This document shows, piece after piece, positions 63,057 to 64,000 of a stretch of 64,000 bases of DNA. How positions within the stretch are numbered: the stretch's first letter is position 1; every line of letters starts with the position of its first letter. Both the position numbers and the translations under genes were made by a program. The notes beneath the pieces were generated by a model, which worked only from the letters and a program-made list of their open reading frames with translations, was not told the DNA's origin and made no database searches. The stretch comes from Nostoc piscinale CENA21 (GTDB lineage Bacteria; Cyanobacteriota; Cyanobacteriia; Cyanobacteriales; Nostocaceae), in the NCBI RefSeq assembly GCF_001298445.1, contig NZ_CP012036.1, forward strand, positions 3,963,860 through 4,027,859, given 5' to 3'.

Positions 63057-64000
63057 TTAGGCGATCGCTTCCTGTACATCTTTGATTAATTCGTCCATTC
63101 TGGCTTTAGTCGTATTCCAAGAACACATAAAACGCACTCCTCCAACACCGATAAATGTATAAAATTGCCAATGTTTATCTTTCAAATTTTGAATAACTTG
63201 CTCTGGTAGTTTGACAAATACAGCATTAGCCTCGCGGGGAAACATAATTTCCACACCATCTATTTGTAATAGTTGATTTTCTAAATATTCTGCACATTGG
63301 TTAGCGTGTCGCGCATTTTTCAGCCACGCACCTGTTTCTAACAAACCCAACCAAGGCGCAGAAATAAACCGCATTTTAGAAGCTAATTGTCCTGCTTGTT
63401 TACAACGATAATCAAAATCTTCCGCTAATTTTCGATTAAAGAATATAATTGCTTCGCCCAAAGCCATACCATTTTTTGTCCCGCAAAAACACAACACATC
63501 TACACCACTTTTCCAGGTGATTTCTGCGGGGCTTTTATTCATCGCTGCAACAGCATTGGCAAATCGAGCGCCATCCATGTGAACTTTTAATTGATATTTC
63601 TGAGCAATTTCTTTAATTTGCCAAAGTTCTTCAATGGTATAGACTGTGCCTAATTCTGTTGATTGCGTAATACTAATGACTTTAGGTTTAGGAAAATGAA
63701 TATCTGTACGCTTAGTAACAATAGATTCGATGCTTTGTGCTGTTAATTTGCCATTTTCTCCTGGAGCCAACAACAGTTTAGAACCGTTAGAAGCAAATTC
63801 TGGCGCACCACATTCATCTGTTTCTATATGCGCCGTCTCATGACAAATCACACTATGATATGACTGACATAATGCTGCTAAAGATAAAGAATTAGCTGCT
63901 GTGCCATTAAAGGTAAAAAATACTTCGCAATCAATTTCAAATAATTCCCGAAAATAGTCAGCCGCTTTTTGAGTCCATTCATCATTACCATAAGCCGGCG
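63057..64000 (-). CDS. Low-specificity L-threonine aldolase, 5' part outside window
   Basis: The frame stays open to the window edge. From the edge the protein reads YGNDEWTQKAADYFRELFEI, then CEVFFTFNGTAANSLSLAAL and CHETAHIETDECGAPEFASN. PLP-enzyme motifs: MDGARFANAVAAMNK, and the Lys in VLCFCGTKNGMALGEAIIFF; C-terminal HANQCAEYLENQLLQIDGVE. It splits threonine into glycine and acetaldehyde. The GTG at 63851 is internal; the N-terminal about 30-40 residues are missing. Confidence 0.9.
   Translation of the reverse strand, partial: PAYGNDEWTQKAADYFRELFEIDCEVFFTFNGTAANSLSLAALCQSYHSVICHETAHIETDECGAPEFASNGSKLLLAPGENGKLTAQSIESIVTKRTDIHFPKPKVISITQSTELGTVYTIEELWQIKEIAQKYQLKVHMDGARFANAVAAMNKSPAEITWKSGVDVLCFCGTKNGMALGEAIIFFNRKLAEDFDYRCKQAGQLASKMRFISAPWLGLLETGAWLKNARHANQCAEYLENQLLQIDGVEIMFPREANAVFVKLPEQVIQNLKDKHWQFYTFIGVGGVRFMCSWNTTKARMDELIKDVQEAIA

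Noticed and set aside
1..64000. tRNA or rRNA genes
   Set aside because: No cloverleaf or conserved rRNA segment was recognised when reading the gaps; a tRNA scan would settle this.
1..64000. Integrated phage or intact insertion sequence
   Set aside because: No transposase, integrase or structural phage gene was found; the repeats are small and non-coding.

Overview
The window comes from a filamentous, heterocyst-forming cyanobacterium of the Nostoc/Anabaena type. This rests on gene content and sequence style. There is a nitrogen-fixation accessory cluster (nifP-type cysE, nifV, nifZ, nifT), the aerobic chlorophyll cyclase acsF, the catalytic subunit of ferredoxin:thioredoxin reductase, a type II NADH dehydrogenase and several cyanobacteria-restricted DUF families (DUF2949, DUF4079, DUF1997, DUF561/Ycf23, DUF2996). 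HIP1 octamers (GCGATCGC) are scattered throughout. Palindromic C/G-rich repeats, heptamer-like tracts and 21-bp tandem arrays occupy many intergenic spaces. No tRNA, rRNA or CRISPR array was recognised.

Layout. 1-3.1 kb: end of a HEAT-repeat protein, an orphan antitoxin-like gene, a HicAB pair whose toxin has an in-frame stop, a small gene plus HNH nuclease, and a 14-unit 21-bp tandem array. 3.6-7.8 kb: the nif accessory cluster, closed by a strong terminator. 7.9-11 kb: a broken PD-(D/E)XK nuclease, a DUF433/DUF5615 toxin-antitoxin pair and a stand-alone GyrB-like ATPase. 11-15.4 kb: DUF58 protein, thioredoxin-reductase subunit plus DUF309 gene, and NDH-2. 15.5-20.4 kb: a STAND (NB-ARC/TPR) protein, a second 21-bp array, an Rpn/DUF4351 protein and an ankyrin protein. 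20.6-28.5 kb: metabolic and membrane genes, including a diiron protein next to an isoprenyl transferase, and an isoaspartyl peptidase next to an ATP-grasp ligase. 29-37.6 kb: TPR protein, sensor histidine kinase, FetB-type permease, sugar aminotransferase and a Ycf23-like protein. 37.9-42.6 kb: an RND efflux pair. 43.2-46.1 kb: a divergent Zn/Mn ABC transporter. 46.2-56.7 kb: phosphatase-like protein, PPC-domain secreted protein, Ser/Thr kinase with WD40 repeats, ferritin-like protein, SSB and a second STAND protein. 56.8-64 kb: acsF, a large two-partner-secretion exoprotein, a secreted protein, a DUF2996 protein and a threonine aldolase running off the end.

The most striking window-wide signal is the number of otherwise conserved genes that read as two or three frames. 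Most breaks sit in A or T homopolymers (A7, A8, T7, T8, T9), usually as one base too many. This looks like homopolymer-length error in the assembly at least as much as real gene decay. It matters for the RND fusion protein, the metal permease, the NmrA-like reductase, the nuclease and a small secreted protein. Non-homopolymer breaks affect the histidine kinase, the STAND/TPR protein and the Rpn protein. The hicA break is a point nonsense change.

No single locus can be claimed as a proven new system. The best candidates for a second look are the two unrelated loci carrying 21-bp-period arrays directly after a gene, the ATP-grasp/isoaspartyl-peptidase pair, the solitary GyrB-like ATPase, and the NB-ARC/array/Rpn neighbourhood.
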